This document shows, piece by piece, positions 40,901-55,084 of a stretch of DNA of 64,000 bases. Made by a program: the position numbers and the translations under genes. Below the pieces are notes generated by a model. That model was not told where the DNA came from, ran no database searches, and was given only the letters and a program-made list of their open reading frames with translations. The stretch comes from Lingula anatina (taxonomy: Eukaryota > Brachiopoda > Lingulata > Lingulida > Lingulidae), in NCBI RefSeq assembly GCF_001039355.2, contig NW_019774958.1:1101832-1165831 (forward strand), written 5' to 3'. Within the stretch, counting starts at the first letter, position 1. Each line of letters starts with the position of its first letter.

Positions 40901-43900
40901 AACACAGTGTGAAAGCAGTTACTAAAATGTACAAAGTAACATATTTCTAGGCTTGAACAAAGGTGCAATTTTTATCAACCAAGGAATGTAATTTTATAGC
41001 AGCCATGAGATATGAATGAAGTCATTTAATGCCATTTTGACACAACAGCAAGTGCAGATATTTACATTCCTAAGTGCGTCATTACTTCCTTTATCATTAA
41101 TTCTAACACTGGCTCACATTAGTCTTCACAATAGCTACTGAATCCTTCAGTGTCCAGAACAATATCAAAAGGTAAGTGATTTAGGAGATCAAAAAAATAT
41201 CAGAAAGGGAAGTGCACTCAACATATAAGTAATCTAATTACGAATTCATAAACTACTCTGTTAAAAAGCAACATGCCATTGTTCCAATGCCAGTAAAACC
41301 ATTTCAAACATTTTTCTGAAGCCATATCAATGTACCAAATGGTTCACTTCAAAGCTAGCTCTGACATATAATACACATGAATATCCCTGGAGAGGGCAGG
41401 GCTCCCTAGAGTGGACTGAGCAGGTTAGAGCCACAGTAAGGCTCTGTGAACTGGTGCATGCATTCATATTCTTCAAGTGTCAGGCCTGGTGGAGGCAGTG
41501 ACAATCATGGTCCCCCAGTTTACTCTTTTTTCAGTTGACTGGATGAGCTCATTGTTGGGCAGTTGTAGATTTGTTGCAAAGACTGCCAATGTATGATGTT
41601 CTAAATGTCTTCCTCTACTCCTTCCTCCTTCAATTTTGCCCACAGAGTACATTCATTTTGGAAAAGTTAAAACCATGATAGAACTGAGGTTAGGGGTCTA
41701 AAATTGCTAGTGTGAACGGGATTAATGTTACTGTGAGCAGTGACACTTTTGATATAGGAAAAACAGCAGCAGCTAGCTTACTTAGAGCAGAAATAGACTG
41801 AATGATATCATCTGGCAGTGTTCACAAAGGAGCTATCTTAGACCAAAAATAGACTAAATGGCATCATGTGGCAGTGTTTACAACAGAGCTAACTTAGACC
41901 AGAAATAGACTAAATGACATCATCAAGTAACTATCTCACACTGATCAGACCTGCTGAGACTCTAATAAGTATAGTGAGGCACATGAGGATGAAATAATGC
42001 AGCCATCTAAGTAAATGACACTCTATTCAACACCTCTGCTAAAAGCCTTCATTCATTACTTATCTGCAGTCATTGGATAACTGATGATTATACACACTGC
42101 ATTTAGATGATCATTTTCTACCCCATGTATGTTCCAAAACAACCAATCTAATAGATAGGACTCAATTCACAGATGTGATTTTGACTGCATTACATCAAAT
42201 GGAGTCCTAAAGTCATGTCCATACCATCAACTTATCAATTGAAGATAAAAGGAAATGCACCACAGAATACATTGATGAAAGTTTTTTAGTTGATATTTAG
42301 TTGATAGTTTTGCAACTACAGCATACTTACACAGGCCATATGGTTGCCAACACCTATGGTGCTCAAAGTGAAGATGATTTATTGTATTTCATGTTACATA
42401 GTGGAGGGCACCTCACTACAAAGTGAAGGTATAGTACTGGATGTGAGGATTATGTACTAAAATGAATCCCTTGACACAAGATTTACTATAATGAAAATGC
42501 TCTAAATGGAAACTAGCACTAAGTTGCACTTTGATGCTATGTAATAATAATAAAAAAAATCCGACGGAGAATTTATTTTGGCTGAAATTGAAATAGAACT
42601 TAGGATGATTTGATAAGTTTATTTTCTAAGTCAACCAAGAATATTTATTATTTTTACTTGTATTCTGGCATGTTATATCTTTTGGACTACAGGTAAAACC
42701 AGAGAATAGAAATACACTTTTTGTAATCAGCTCTCAGTTATAATATGTGTACTATGTAATATTTACATATGTTACTCAGTCAATTCGCTCTTTATTAAAT
42801 GGTAACTGGAGAGATACACATGCACCTCTTACATCTAGAAAAGTCCAGATTTGTCAAGCACCATGCCTTTCCACACACGTACAGCAAAATCAATGCCAGC
42901 TCCCTAATTTGGGAGCAACATGAAAGAAACACATCTCTCACGGAAATTACTCATTTGCAAAACAATTAAAGGCACATTATCACCTGGTTCCATAGAGTAA
43001 CAACCCTGAGATTCGTAGTTACAGTGGCAACTGTATAACTCAATACAGAACATAAGGGGGATGACATTATGACCATGAAACTCAGGGCACTGTGGAATGA
43101 GGTGGAATCTTGTCTACCTGTGAGCAGCTTTTGAAAAGTCACTGCTGTCATTTTTGTGCTAAAATATTACCTGACAACAAATGCTGGTGGATAGGTTTTC
43201 AATTTAAAATGACAAACACTGCACTGAATTAGCCTGGCTTTATGGTGCACATGTGTACTGGCAACTGAAGTGATGATGATGATATTTCATGAGGATGACA
43301 CTTTGTTTAGGAAACAAAATTACCTGGAAAACTACTTCCTATACCTTGCTCCAAGTTGATTTAACAGATTGAATGCTAATGTGCTTTTTTGACTTGTATA
43401 TTCTTGCTTCCTATGGTTTTATTCAATATAAAGACAAAATTGTCATTTTTTAAATTTAAAATTTTTGAGAATAAATCAATAATCTTTGACAGCTGAAAAG
43501 CTCATGTTTGTCTTCACATTTCAACACAGGTGAGTGCATATTTAATTCACTTCATCAACTGAAACCAATCCTAATCCCCGACCCAGTTGTGCTTGGGCTC
43601 TATGCATGTTACTCCCTTCCAGTTAATTAAACCCTCATAGAAGCACTCCCAGTCCAGACAGATTACTATGAGTGGTACAGCTTGTGTGGGGTGGGATGGG
43701 GGTTGGGGGGGGGGGGTTATAACTTTAATGACTTCGTGCCAGGCTGGTGTGGGGAAATATAATCTGAACATTTCATGAGGGGTTTTGATTAAGTTTTATA
43801 GCGTATGATGCTATAAGGATATGGACTCATTTCTAATGAAACTATCAGTTATGTAGGTTGATCCAACTCTGCAGGGACTCTTGCTGAGTGCAGAACTTGT

Positions 43901-46900
43901 TGTCAAGCCAAATGGTTAACAAAAAAAAAAAAAATAATAATAATAATAATAATATTAATAATATCTGTGCCAAAAACACTGCATATCACATACCAAAAAT
44001 ATAAAAATATTATTATTTTTGCTAAAAGTTATATTTTTTTTAATGTATGTACTATTAAGGCCAAGTTAATGAAATTGATCTTTTTACAGTACTGGTTTAG
44101 AAATATTGTTATGACAAAATAAATTTTAGCTGGGATATGTTGTCAACTGACATCTATTCAAATGAGTAAGTTACATCTACGCACACATTAGCAATCACTG
44201 ATTGTAAAATTAATAATTAATGTAACAGCATTATAACTATTTACTTTCCTAGCTATGGTCTGCTAATTCTAAAAGCAGCACTGATTAATCTTTTTAAAAA
44301 TTCAGATTATAATCCAGGCACAGTCTGCACTCTAATACACTACTTGCACATTTAGTATTACCACTGGACTGTTAACTAATCTATACCAACACAAAAAATA
44401 TTTTACTTCCATCTAGTCTTTTCAGAAACAGATCACAAATCAATATGAAAGTAAATTTGGTGTAAAAAGTGCATTGTAGCCCTCTGAAGCTGTTTTTCTA
44501 TCACTTCTATGGCCAGTGGGTAGTCAATGGAGTTGGAAAGAGAGAAAACTACCAGAGAGGCTGGTGGTTGACAATATTTATTATATATAATAAAAAAAAT
44601 AATAATGTTAAAATAAATAAGATGTTTTGCTATAGACATTTGTATGGAACAACATGAATTACAAGGATAAGGAAAAAATGATGAAGGTGAAAATCCAAAG
44701 GCATGGAAGAAAATGGATTAGATAAATACATTTAAGTTTAACACTGTACACAAATTGAACTTCTGTGAATTACGTATATACTAAAAGTGTAATTTACAGG
44801 ATAATCTGCCGAGGATATAACAACTAACTGTGGATTAGTGCTGTGACTTATCTCTGAGTCAATGCAATGTTGAAGAGGAGAAAAAGCATATCTCAGTCTG
44901 CATGCAATATCTGAAAAAAATCCATGACTTGAGCAAAAAAGGGCATCTTGAAAAAATCTAATGATACCCAGACAGAAAACATAGCAATGTATTCTCATAA
45001 TCTCCCAGTTCACTTTAATGTCAGCACAATCAGTGTCATTTTCAGTCTCATTTCATAAAAATTCCCAGCCATTGTAAATCTCATAATAGGCTTCATTTTA
45101 CCATATCAGCCATCTTTTATAAGATTTCTTCATGGTGTGATTTTTCATTGATGTTATCTAATACTCATGGTTTGTAAGGATTACCACTGTGTAAGACTAT
45201 TGCCATGATTTTGTATGAGTTCTCTAATCAATCATATCGGCCTTATAAGCATTCAATCTTTCAAGATTTCTAATGGATGGTTCTCACTTAGCAGATGAAA
45301 GTCTCAGTCTCACCACTGTACACTAAGTCAATGTAACAGGTTCCAGGAAAAAAAACTTAAAAGTACGTAATCATCATCTGGGCAAATTGTTGAATTTGTT
45401 TGAAACTTTATCAGTTCATTTCATTTTTTGTATTATTCACACTTATCATGTTTTGTAAAAAAAAAAGACTTTATTTTTAACAATCCATTTTTTTTCCTTT
45501 TCAGCAACGTCTGCAACCAAATACATAATTCCTGAACTCATTCTGTGTGGACCCGGTAGAACATAACCAGCAACACACCAAGTGGTGATAGAGCCAGGGC
45601 CAAGAGACATCAAGATTCTGACCTAAGATCTGCAGGGTACTTCAGAAACCAATTATCTTCTGTTTCTGCAGCCCCCCCCCCCCCTCCTTCAAAAGCTGAT
45701 GGTCATTTTGATTCTCTGTTCATGCCAATTCTTTGGCCAACTTTCCAGAGACTTGCAGGGCGTGAAGCTGAAACACAACTTCCCTAAAACTTGCAGGGTA
45801 TAAAAGTGATCCCAACTGAGCTGCTATATGTCAGAAAAGAAAAAAGCTCTTTATCCAGTTGGAAATTTTAGATCAACTGTGACATTTTTGATCTCTCCTA
45901 TGCTGGCCTAATGCATAAAAATAACAAACAAATTCAGAAAAGATTACTGAATTATTAGATCATAAAACTGTGGATTTGGAACATTCAGATGACAGATGGA
46001 GACTCACGGTGTCAGAGATCAGGAGATCAGCAATTCAATTATCTTTTTTTTCATCAGCACAACCAGACACATAAACAGGCAACAGCTAGGAACTGACGGG
46101 GAATTACCCTCATTGATGGCCAATGCTATTGCTGCTTGATGGCATTTTACAGTTATAATGGAACTGTAAGCTATATAAATTAGGAAAATATAAGTTGTGT
46201 GGGCAAAATTTTTCATCAGACTTATTCTAAAATAGGATTACCTGATGAAAGAACCAAGCTTACCAATGATGTTTCAGAGAAACTAAAAGAGAAACTGAAG
46301 GTAATTGAAATCTGGAAACCCCAAGGGATAATACCGTACTGTGTATAGGCACAACTTTTCATTAAGCCAATTTTTCTCAGAACTAACCAAATGAAATAAT
46401 GTCCAATTCTGCAGCAATCTGACAGTGTTTCAGAGAGCTAATGGTACCATTCTGTAGGCCATACAAATTGGCTCTGTACATTGTTTCCTTGCCAGAGTAT
46501 ATGCTTTAAACAGTAACACTAGAACAATTCATCAGGCACTTTGCAGTAATGAAGTTACCAGTCAGAGATAGATAAAGGGAATCTCCAGTCACATTTATTA
46601 GGGAAAAGAAAGATTTTTTACCAAAGTGTCAAACAGCTGCCAACAACTGCAGAAGAGATGTTGCTTTGATCAGACAAAGCTGTTCCCTATATTCTATATC
46701 CCTACACATGGACATTCTGGATACAGCACTGCTGGTAACAGAAACAACTGTAATCTGGTACTCTTTTGAAATATTTAATATCTTTCTGAAGCACAGATTA
46801 AATGATTTAATGCAGACAGGATCAAGCTTGGTATATTTGAACTGAAACCAATTCAATGGCACCCAATGGACTCATCATGTTGAATAAAGTGATTCACTTT

Positions 46901-49900
46901 TATATAGAGTAATTCATACCAGCATGACTTAACTCTGATCATCACCAAACATGACTAGGATAATTACTCATGACAAGATAGATAATAAACTTGGTTTGAA
47001 ACCCAGACAAATTCTCTAGTAACACACACAGGAGACAATTAGCACTGTATGTCTGCTGATCTGGCAGTGCTGAATGAATCACACAGGTATTTTACAAACT
47101 GTGGCAAAGTTGGACTGGATTACTCAGTGCAAAATTAAAAAGTGGGCAAAACTGTAGTTTGTGTTTAAGCATTGCCTTTTATGCAGTCAGGAACTAAATA
47201 GAAGTACCTACCACAGAGATTGGGTTGTCAAATTCTGTGGAACTATTTAATGCACAAGAGTTATACCATACATATATTGGCAATATAAATATATTGGCTC
47301 ATTCAGGATAACATGACAAAATGGCAAATATGACATCTGCTATGGTAATTAGAGCATTGGCGAGCAACAGAACCACAACAGGTGAGCAACAGGTCACAAC
47401 ATCAAGAGAGTACTCAGCTATGGTGCCATCAAACTCAGCAATACTGACCAACCTGACAAGTGCACTAACAGGCTGTTCAGAGACGGGCCTTGTTACCTGC
47501 ATCCCAGCTCCAAATGGCTGGACATTCAACATATCAGATCAAATTTTATCAGATCTGGGCTTCTCTGAGGAGAAAGAAATTGAAGAATATAGGGAACGCT
47601 TCTACGCAGTCGACACAAAATCTGTGGACACCAGTATAGCCACGGCGCTATTGATTCTGGCAGCTGTGATTGGCGCAGTCGGCAACATGTTTGTTCTGAA
47701 TGTATTCTGGTCATTGCGGAACAAGAACACCTCTGCCATTTTGATCATTGCGCTGGCTGTGGTGGACTTCATAGCCTGCATATTAGTCATTCCAGGTCAG
47801 GTGTTCATCAACTATTACCTATTCCAATTTGATGTGTTCTGTAAGTTGATGATGTATTTGACCTACGTTGGAGTTGTACTTGACTTCTGTCTTCTGTTTG
47901 CCATTGCAGTTGATCGGTACGTTGCCATATGTAAGCCTACGGTGCGATCCATCAACACTAGGTGTATGAAGGGGGCTACAATACTTCTTACCATCTTCTC
48001 CATCCTGGTGTGCATTCCTCCTGGTTTAACAGAGGGCGGCTACACCTGGGTCTGGATCGATGTCAAATATATCTACGTCTACACTGGCGACTGTCGTTCA
48101 GGACATGATAAGGAGATCATTAACGATGATGGGAGACTTGCCATACAAATTATAACTTTCTCAGTGTTTTGTATATTGGGGGTTATCATTGCCTTCATGT
48201 ACTGCAGTGTGTTCAACGCTGCTCGCCAGAGAGACAGGAACGTCAGTTTTGGGTTTGGACAAAGCATAATTAGAAACACTGGAATGATCTCCACCATTCC
48301 TCTTAGGAATTTCTCAAAACGTTTCATGTCTCCAAAAAAGTCTGCAAGGAGAAAATCCTCAACACCAATGAACAACTCAGAGTCCTCTGAAACCAGCGGT
48401 TCTAATTTAAAGAACAAAAACACCAAAAAGGAACACATGCACAACAACCTTTGTTGTGGTTGCCAGTCTGCTTGTCCTGCACATAATGAGGAAGAGAGTA
48501 ACCCTGAAAGAAACTTAAACAGAAGCCAACTTTGTTGTGGCTTGGACGCAGCATCAGAAGTACAGATTCACAGCCACAGTGACCCTGAGGTCGAAATATT
48601 GAAGGTGAATGGACAGCAGGTCAACGACCAAGAGGTCAGTGACCTGAAGGTCAACAACCAAAATGGCTTAAAGGTTAAAATCCCCTCAGTTCCAACTTCT
48701 AATGGTGAATTAATTGCAGAATCAAGTGCTTTAGAAATTGTAATTACCACTCCCAGTGGTTCTACATCCAAGAGAATGCCACTAGGGAAACAAACAACAC
48801 AAGACAAGACCACTCTAAAGAATGCTCATGGTGGGGAGCAAATATATGACAAACTGAATTCAAAGGACCAAAAGGTACAAGGCAAGCCGGAATTAAAAGA
48901 AGAACCGGGTTCTGTAAAAAGAGAAAACAATTTCAAACCAAAGACACACCATCTGTACACATCCCCCAATGAGGAACAAAATCCAGAAGTTAAGTATATT
49001 AATGGTGATAATCCAACAGATGATTCCTCAGATAAATCAACTGTATGCCAGACAGAACCTCCTTTCCCCATGGAACAGAACACTATTCAGATGCTGCCAG
49101 TTCCACACTTACAAAGCCTTGGTTCAGGCAGTGACATTTCCAGTATGACCTCTCGTGATGACCTGTCAACCACCGACACACGAACTGACGAGAGAGTGGA
49201 CAGTCCATCGCGGGCATCAAGGAGAATCAAGCAGCGAGCGCGTCATATCAAAACAGCCAAACTTCTACTCATTGTAACCATTAGCCTGATGATATCTTGG
49301 GTGCCGTTTTTCTTGACGCGTCTGGAGCTCATTCCCCGTTTTAAGACACTGGAACTGTGTGTCCTCCTGGGCTGTGCTGTCAACCCTGTCATATACTCTG
49401 TAGGACACCACAAGTTCAGAACACAGCTGAAAAGCTTGCTCAGATGTAATGTGGTGAAGAGGTGGACTCTTTGAGAGTTTCTCATGTTTTATATCAATGA
49501 ATTATTAATGCTAGTTATCTAAACATTGAGATAATTAGGAGTTATGGTTCTATAGTCCGTATTCACAAAGGGACATTTCACATCTCCCAAAAAGTCTGCA
49601 AAGAAAAAAATCCTCTACACCAATAAAAACTCTGAACCACAGAGTGAACCTGTGCCATTCCTCTACAATAATGTGGGTGTATTTTTGAAAATGGAGTCAT
49701 ATTCTTATTTTTAACGCTTTAAAAAGCACTTGCATTGTTTTCATGTTTTTGTACTTCTTGCGTGTCCAATTATATATCATAAGGTGTGTCTGATGTGTTT
49801 GGAGGCAGACATTTCTTAGAATGATTCTAACTCCTTATTACTTAAAAGTATTTTTTTTTCTATATGTTATGCTATTTGTTTGCCAAAGTTCTTTTTCCAG

Positions 49901-51876
49901 TCAATCATCAGTCCTACTAAATGGGCTTGCAATCATTTCAATGTTTTAAATATGAATACATAATGTGCCTTATTGAAATACTGTAATGGTGTGTGCTAAT
50001 ATATGGTCATATGTGTGGTCATTATAGGAAGGCATGGTTTTAATATTTTTCCAATACCCTTTCATTTTAAGAACTTTGGAGTAAATATGGACGATTTCAT
50101 AGATGTATCTGAGGTGTGTCTCTCTGTGTGTGTATGTGTGTATGTATGTATGTGTGGGAGGGGAATGAAAGTTTATCTTTACATAACTCATTAAATATAT
50201 TCAAGTCAGAACAACATAATGTGTCAATGTTCACTGTTGTTCAGCTGGACCATGTTAAGTTATATAGACATTTTTTCTATTGTATCTCAGTCTCTTCATC
50301 ATATAAATAAATAAACTGTCCACTAAGATGGTAACAGAGGCTTGATTTGAGTTTTTCCATTAACAGTTAGTAAAGACCATTTACAATTTCACGATACAAA
50401 TCTGCTAGCACACAACCACATACCATATCCCTTATGAACTTTTTCTAAAGGCATCTTACAGGACTCTGTGGTACTCTACAAAAATTCTATTGGCTGTCCT
50501 ATAGAGTTTTTATCAAGTATAGTACAACATATATCCTTGCTCTTACAGGATTTTGGTTAGATTTCTTAAGGGATCTTAAAGGACTCTATAGGATTTTGGG
50601 CCAAGTAGGACGTTCTATAGGACTCTATAGGAAAATTCTGTAAGATACATACTATTCAAATTCAATGAAACATGTTCAATTCAGATTATAAAAGTCACCA
50701 AACTGAAAAACAAGTCACAATCAGAAAAAAAGCATTAAAAATCACCACTCCGCTCACCCATTGGTTGAAATGATCCACTTCTGTTTGGCAGCCTTGCTCC
50801 AGGACTCCACGATGGACTTCCAAGTGACGGTCTCATTGCTACAGTGAACCAGTTCACAGCGAGATATTGTGGCTGGGGACGCGTTCGCCAGGTGACTCAT
50901 TTCAAAGATCAAATGGGTCGTGTCTGAAATTTGTTAATTTATCGCCTCCTGTAATTTCACTAATTTTCATTGAAACTAATGCAGAATGTTGGTTACTACT
51001 GTAAACACAACAATCACAGAACAAACTTGGGAACAAAAATTGGCCTTTATTTTAAGACCAAAATATTCTGTTAAAATCATCTGAAATACAGATGATGATT
51101 TATAAACAGTGCACATCTCTGTAACCAGCAATTTTGAAAAGCTAGGGGACATCCTCTAGAAAAATTGGACCTATTTGCCAACCACTAACTGTTTGTGACA
51201 AAGAACGGATGCCAAAGAACAGAAGTAAATTTCAAACTTGAGTATACACTGTTTTCCATCAAGATTTGACTGAACATCTATTTAATAGCAATGAACCTTT
51301 TTACATATTAAAAAAAAAGACCAAAAGGCCTTTAAAAAAATTTTTTATTAAAACACCATACAAAGTATACTTATTAGGGCAGTTAACTAAAGATATTTGT
51401 AAGGGGATGTGCAACAGAACAACAGAATAAAACTTTCAAAATTTCCATGACTTTTGTACAGCTCATCTTGGCTGGAGTGCCCCCTACCTTGCAGTGCCAC
51501 CTTCTCTCCACTGGCCAGGCTCAGTAAGCGGTCACTGTCCAGCATTGTGTTCATGTGCTCTGTCCACAGTGGGTTGACACAGCCGTCCAGGACCACCCAC
51601 TTGTTGACTGGGGATGGTGTACTGACCAATCCCTTGTGCTTCTTCTCATCAAAGGTGCTGGAGAAACTCCGCGCAGACTCGTGCTGGGTGTGACAGTCGC
51701 GTAGGATGCTAGACAGCAGTCCATCTTTCCACAGGCCTGATTGGAAGCTCCCAAATAGCTAGAATATAGAGGCGTTTATGGATAATCTCTAAGTAACATA
51801 ACACTGTAAGCAACCATATTGTTGATTACTAATTGACTTTCATTATTATAAATTAATAAATGTACTAGTACCATAA

Positions 51877-51919
<43 letters not shown>

Positions 51920-54900
51920 ACAAGCAAATATAGAAATATAGAAAGAAAGAGCCAAATAAAAAAAAAGAAAAGAAAAAAGGAAATCATCACAGTAGAGTGT
52001 ATTAACCTACCTCCTCTGTGGAGAAAGCATTGGGGTTGAAGGTGTTGATCTCAATCTTAGGATACTGGATCCTCTTGGCCTTGTTCACATCCTTCAGTAA
52101 TGTGGACAGCTTTTCGGCCACACTAGACGTGCTCTTGGACACCTTGCGGAACCTGGACAATGCATTGGACTCTCTCTTCTCCGTGTTCTCTGTTAGTAGC
52201 TGGAAGGTGAGGGGGGAATTACGTGACATCTGTTAGCCTGATTCTAAGCAATTTGCAAGCATCACTTCCTATTAATATCTACTGTGAAGAATAAAACTGC
52301 AATGTGCACAATTGAGAAAACTGTTCAACAAACTGCAAAGTGCTTGTGGTAGATAAAAGTGCAACACAGCTACTTGTATCATATGATAATCATGTTATGT
52401 CAAATATTTATATTATGAGTTTATATGTGAAATGTGCTCCCCATTTTCTAAAAAAATTCTATGAAATCATATATGGGTAAATTGCAACTTCTAGAAGAAA
52501 AGCTCTGTACCCATTTAGAGTACAACAGAATATTGCAAAATCTTGAATACAAAAATACTAAAGACAATTAAGTTCACTTGGTTGATTTATTAAAAATGCT
52601 ACGAATTCAATTTAAAATTATGGCAAAATAATTTTCCAAATATTTTATGTAGTATAAAAGAGTAAAGCCAAGATAATAAAATCTTCTATTAAAAATACAA
52701 CGTGTTGCAAATAAGAGACTTCCTGAAAGAAAAAAGCCTTGATGAAATCTGTGCATTATTCAAAAGTACAAAATCCTATCTATGCATTTCAGTAAACACC
52801 AACAAATAAGAACTGAAAACTGAAATGTGCTGCTACAGCAAAATGTCCAGTGTGTGAGCTGGGTGCTGGTGAAAATTGACCTTGACCTACTTTTGGGGTC
52901 ACCCAATGTTTCTTTTCTCTGGCTGTCTTCAGCTCGGTAAACTGATGAGAAATTACATTGATTTATATTCCAATGTAAATAAACATCATCATGTAAAAAC
53001 AATGTATCAGCATCACGAATAAATGTAAATACAAATGTTTTAAAAAAGGGAAAGCTTTTGTCTATCTCAATGTACAGAAATAAAGATTTCTTTTCTTTTT
53101 TTTAAATTTTTCTTACATTTTAATTTCTTTTAATTTATGGTGTTATTACAAAACGTTTTGTATTTTCCAGATTCAAGAACTATATTAATTTTCTGAAAAT
53201 GAAATTTCTTCATTTCAATACAAATACTACAATCAATTCAATTTGATAACCTGTCAAATGACTTTGTCCCTCTACTCTTCATTCTTTCCACTGATAGCAC
53301 AAAAGGTAACACATTTACATATGCCTTTGTATACATTTACATAAATTTAAAATGTACGTACTATCCAGTGAATCCATACCACCCTGAATTTATTGGTCTA
53401 GAGAGCAGTCTGCAGTAAAACTACAGTGTATAAAAAGATATAAAGATGGCATACCACTCTCACCTTTAATTTCTGTTGGCTGTGAAAGGCGATTCCCTTG
53501 TCCTTAATTTCATCCTTGTTGTCATCTTTATCTGGCTCTGGAGGCCGAGAGTGTAAGGAATTCATGGCCCGCGCCAGTGTCTGGTACGCTGTGGTCTTCC
53601 CACTCCCAGCTGGTCCAATCAGAATCACTCCCTTCCCATGATTCATTGCAGTGTTGAGCTGTAGAATCTGAAGAGGGGAATTTTGTAACTATCAATCTTA
53701 GCTTTGTGCTTCAGGTGAAGAATATGCATTCAAGAAGCAACTTCTGGACATTCGCAAAGTATATAATTTTTTACACAAATGATATAGCACCATCTTGTTC
53801 TTCAATGATCTATCTTCACTGAAAATTTATGCGTGTTTGTAAGGAATTGTAAAATGAGTGGATGACAAGAAATCAGATACAAACAAATAAGAGATTGTCT
53901 AGAATAAAATACAATTGATTTGCAAGTTACATACAATAGAAATGTGTATTTTTTGGGGGAAGAAAGCCATCCTTCAAGACTCAGTTGCCAATGAAGTATG
54001 TGCTTTAAAAAATTTAACATTGAAAATTCATTTTGTTATGTATAGAATTAGTATATAGATTGAGTAAATATAAAAGGCAACTCTGAGGACAGCCATACTT
54101 TGTTGACGTGGGCCTGTGTCGCCTGCAGGTTGTCCAGTGCCATCTGCTCCTGAACTGCTGACACAAGGTCAGGGTCGTATCCAAGGACACCAGACTTAGG
54201 ACGCACACTCTGTGGAAACACATCTCTGGTCAGGCTTTTCAAAAGTGCAATGTCATCCTGGTCAGCCATCTTGGGAATCAAGGTGGTGTTGATGGCGTAG
54301 ACGATGGCAAATTCTTGTCTTGTGCTACTGTCTTCGAGGATAGATGGGCTGGTCTCTGCAAGAAAATTACTTTTGTTTTATTAAACCGATAAACAAATTA
54401 GTAGTATTCATCATATTTAACTATTTACTACAGTTATTAAATATTAGTTTTCATTTATCTCTGTGGATATATACATACATGCACAGTAATAACATTTGCA
54501 TACAAATAAGTACATACAGGTATACGAATAAAAAATAAAGGTTGGTTGAAAAGCCACAGCTTTATATGTATATATTACAAACTTTAAATGAAGAATCGCA
54601 ACAAATAAAAAGGTTTCTGTACCAGAGTCATTAGCAGAGACATCCTCAAACAGGTTTCTATTGCTGCTGAGTCTGCTGTGAGCCACAGTGACAACTGTTT
54701 TCATTGTTCTTAGACTGAAGTTGTACTGCTCTTTTCTTGGAAGCTGGATAATATAATTTCCAAACATTTGCAAATTAAATACTTTATAAATTTCTAAAAT
54801 TATTAGTGATACTTAACCATTTGATTTAATTATGTAACTGAAAACTCACTAAAACCTTCAACCTTCTACATGTTATACCTTTTTATTTTTAACATATCAT

Positions 54901-55035
54901 TACTGTTTAGGTCAATCATGTCCAGTACACAGAATACACATGTTCAAATGATGACATATCAGTAAAAAAAACAAAATGTAAAACATCAATTTTTAAATGA
55001 CCACATTTAACCTACTCTTATAACAGAATATATGA

Positions 55036-55084
<49 letters not shown>

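Larger units (their letters stand above)
29969..50757 (-). other. 19.8 kb of intron (18/19) of the dynein gene hosting the GPCR
   Basis: The intron separates AAA2 from AAA3 exons and is far longer than the others, most of which are 200-1000 bases. Apart from the GPCR at 47321-49474, I see no exon with a recognisable product on either strand. Contents supported by the sequence are MITE-like foldbacks (30059, 30923, 37237, 50453), a (TAAA)n tract (31863), the 82-base minisatellite (34487), a short three-copy repeat (41760) and mononucleotide G and A tracts (43690-43720, 43920). Stretches 32.0-34.4, 35.0-37.2, 37.5-41.7 and 42.0-47.2 kb appear to be plain AT-rich intron; 5' exons of the GPCR may lie there unseen. 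Confidence 0.75.

Noticed and set aside
45504-45557. Acceptor-like CTTTTCAG at 45504 as a possible 5' exon of the GPCR
   Set aside because: The downstream donor is poor and no sequence evidence links it to the receptor; left out of the annotation.
48079-48447. 122-codon minus-strand frame within the GPCR
   Set aside because: It is antisense to a well-supported receptor coding region and has no recognisable motif.
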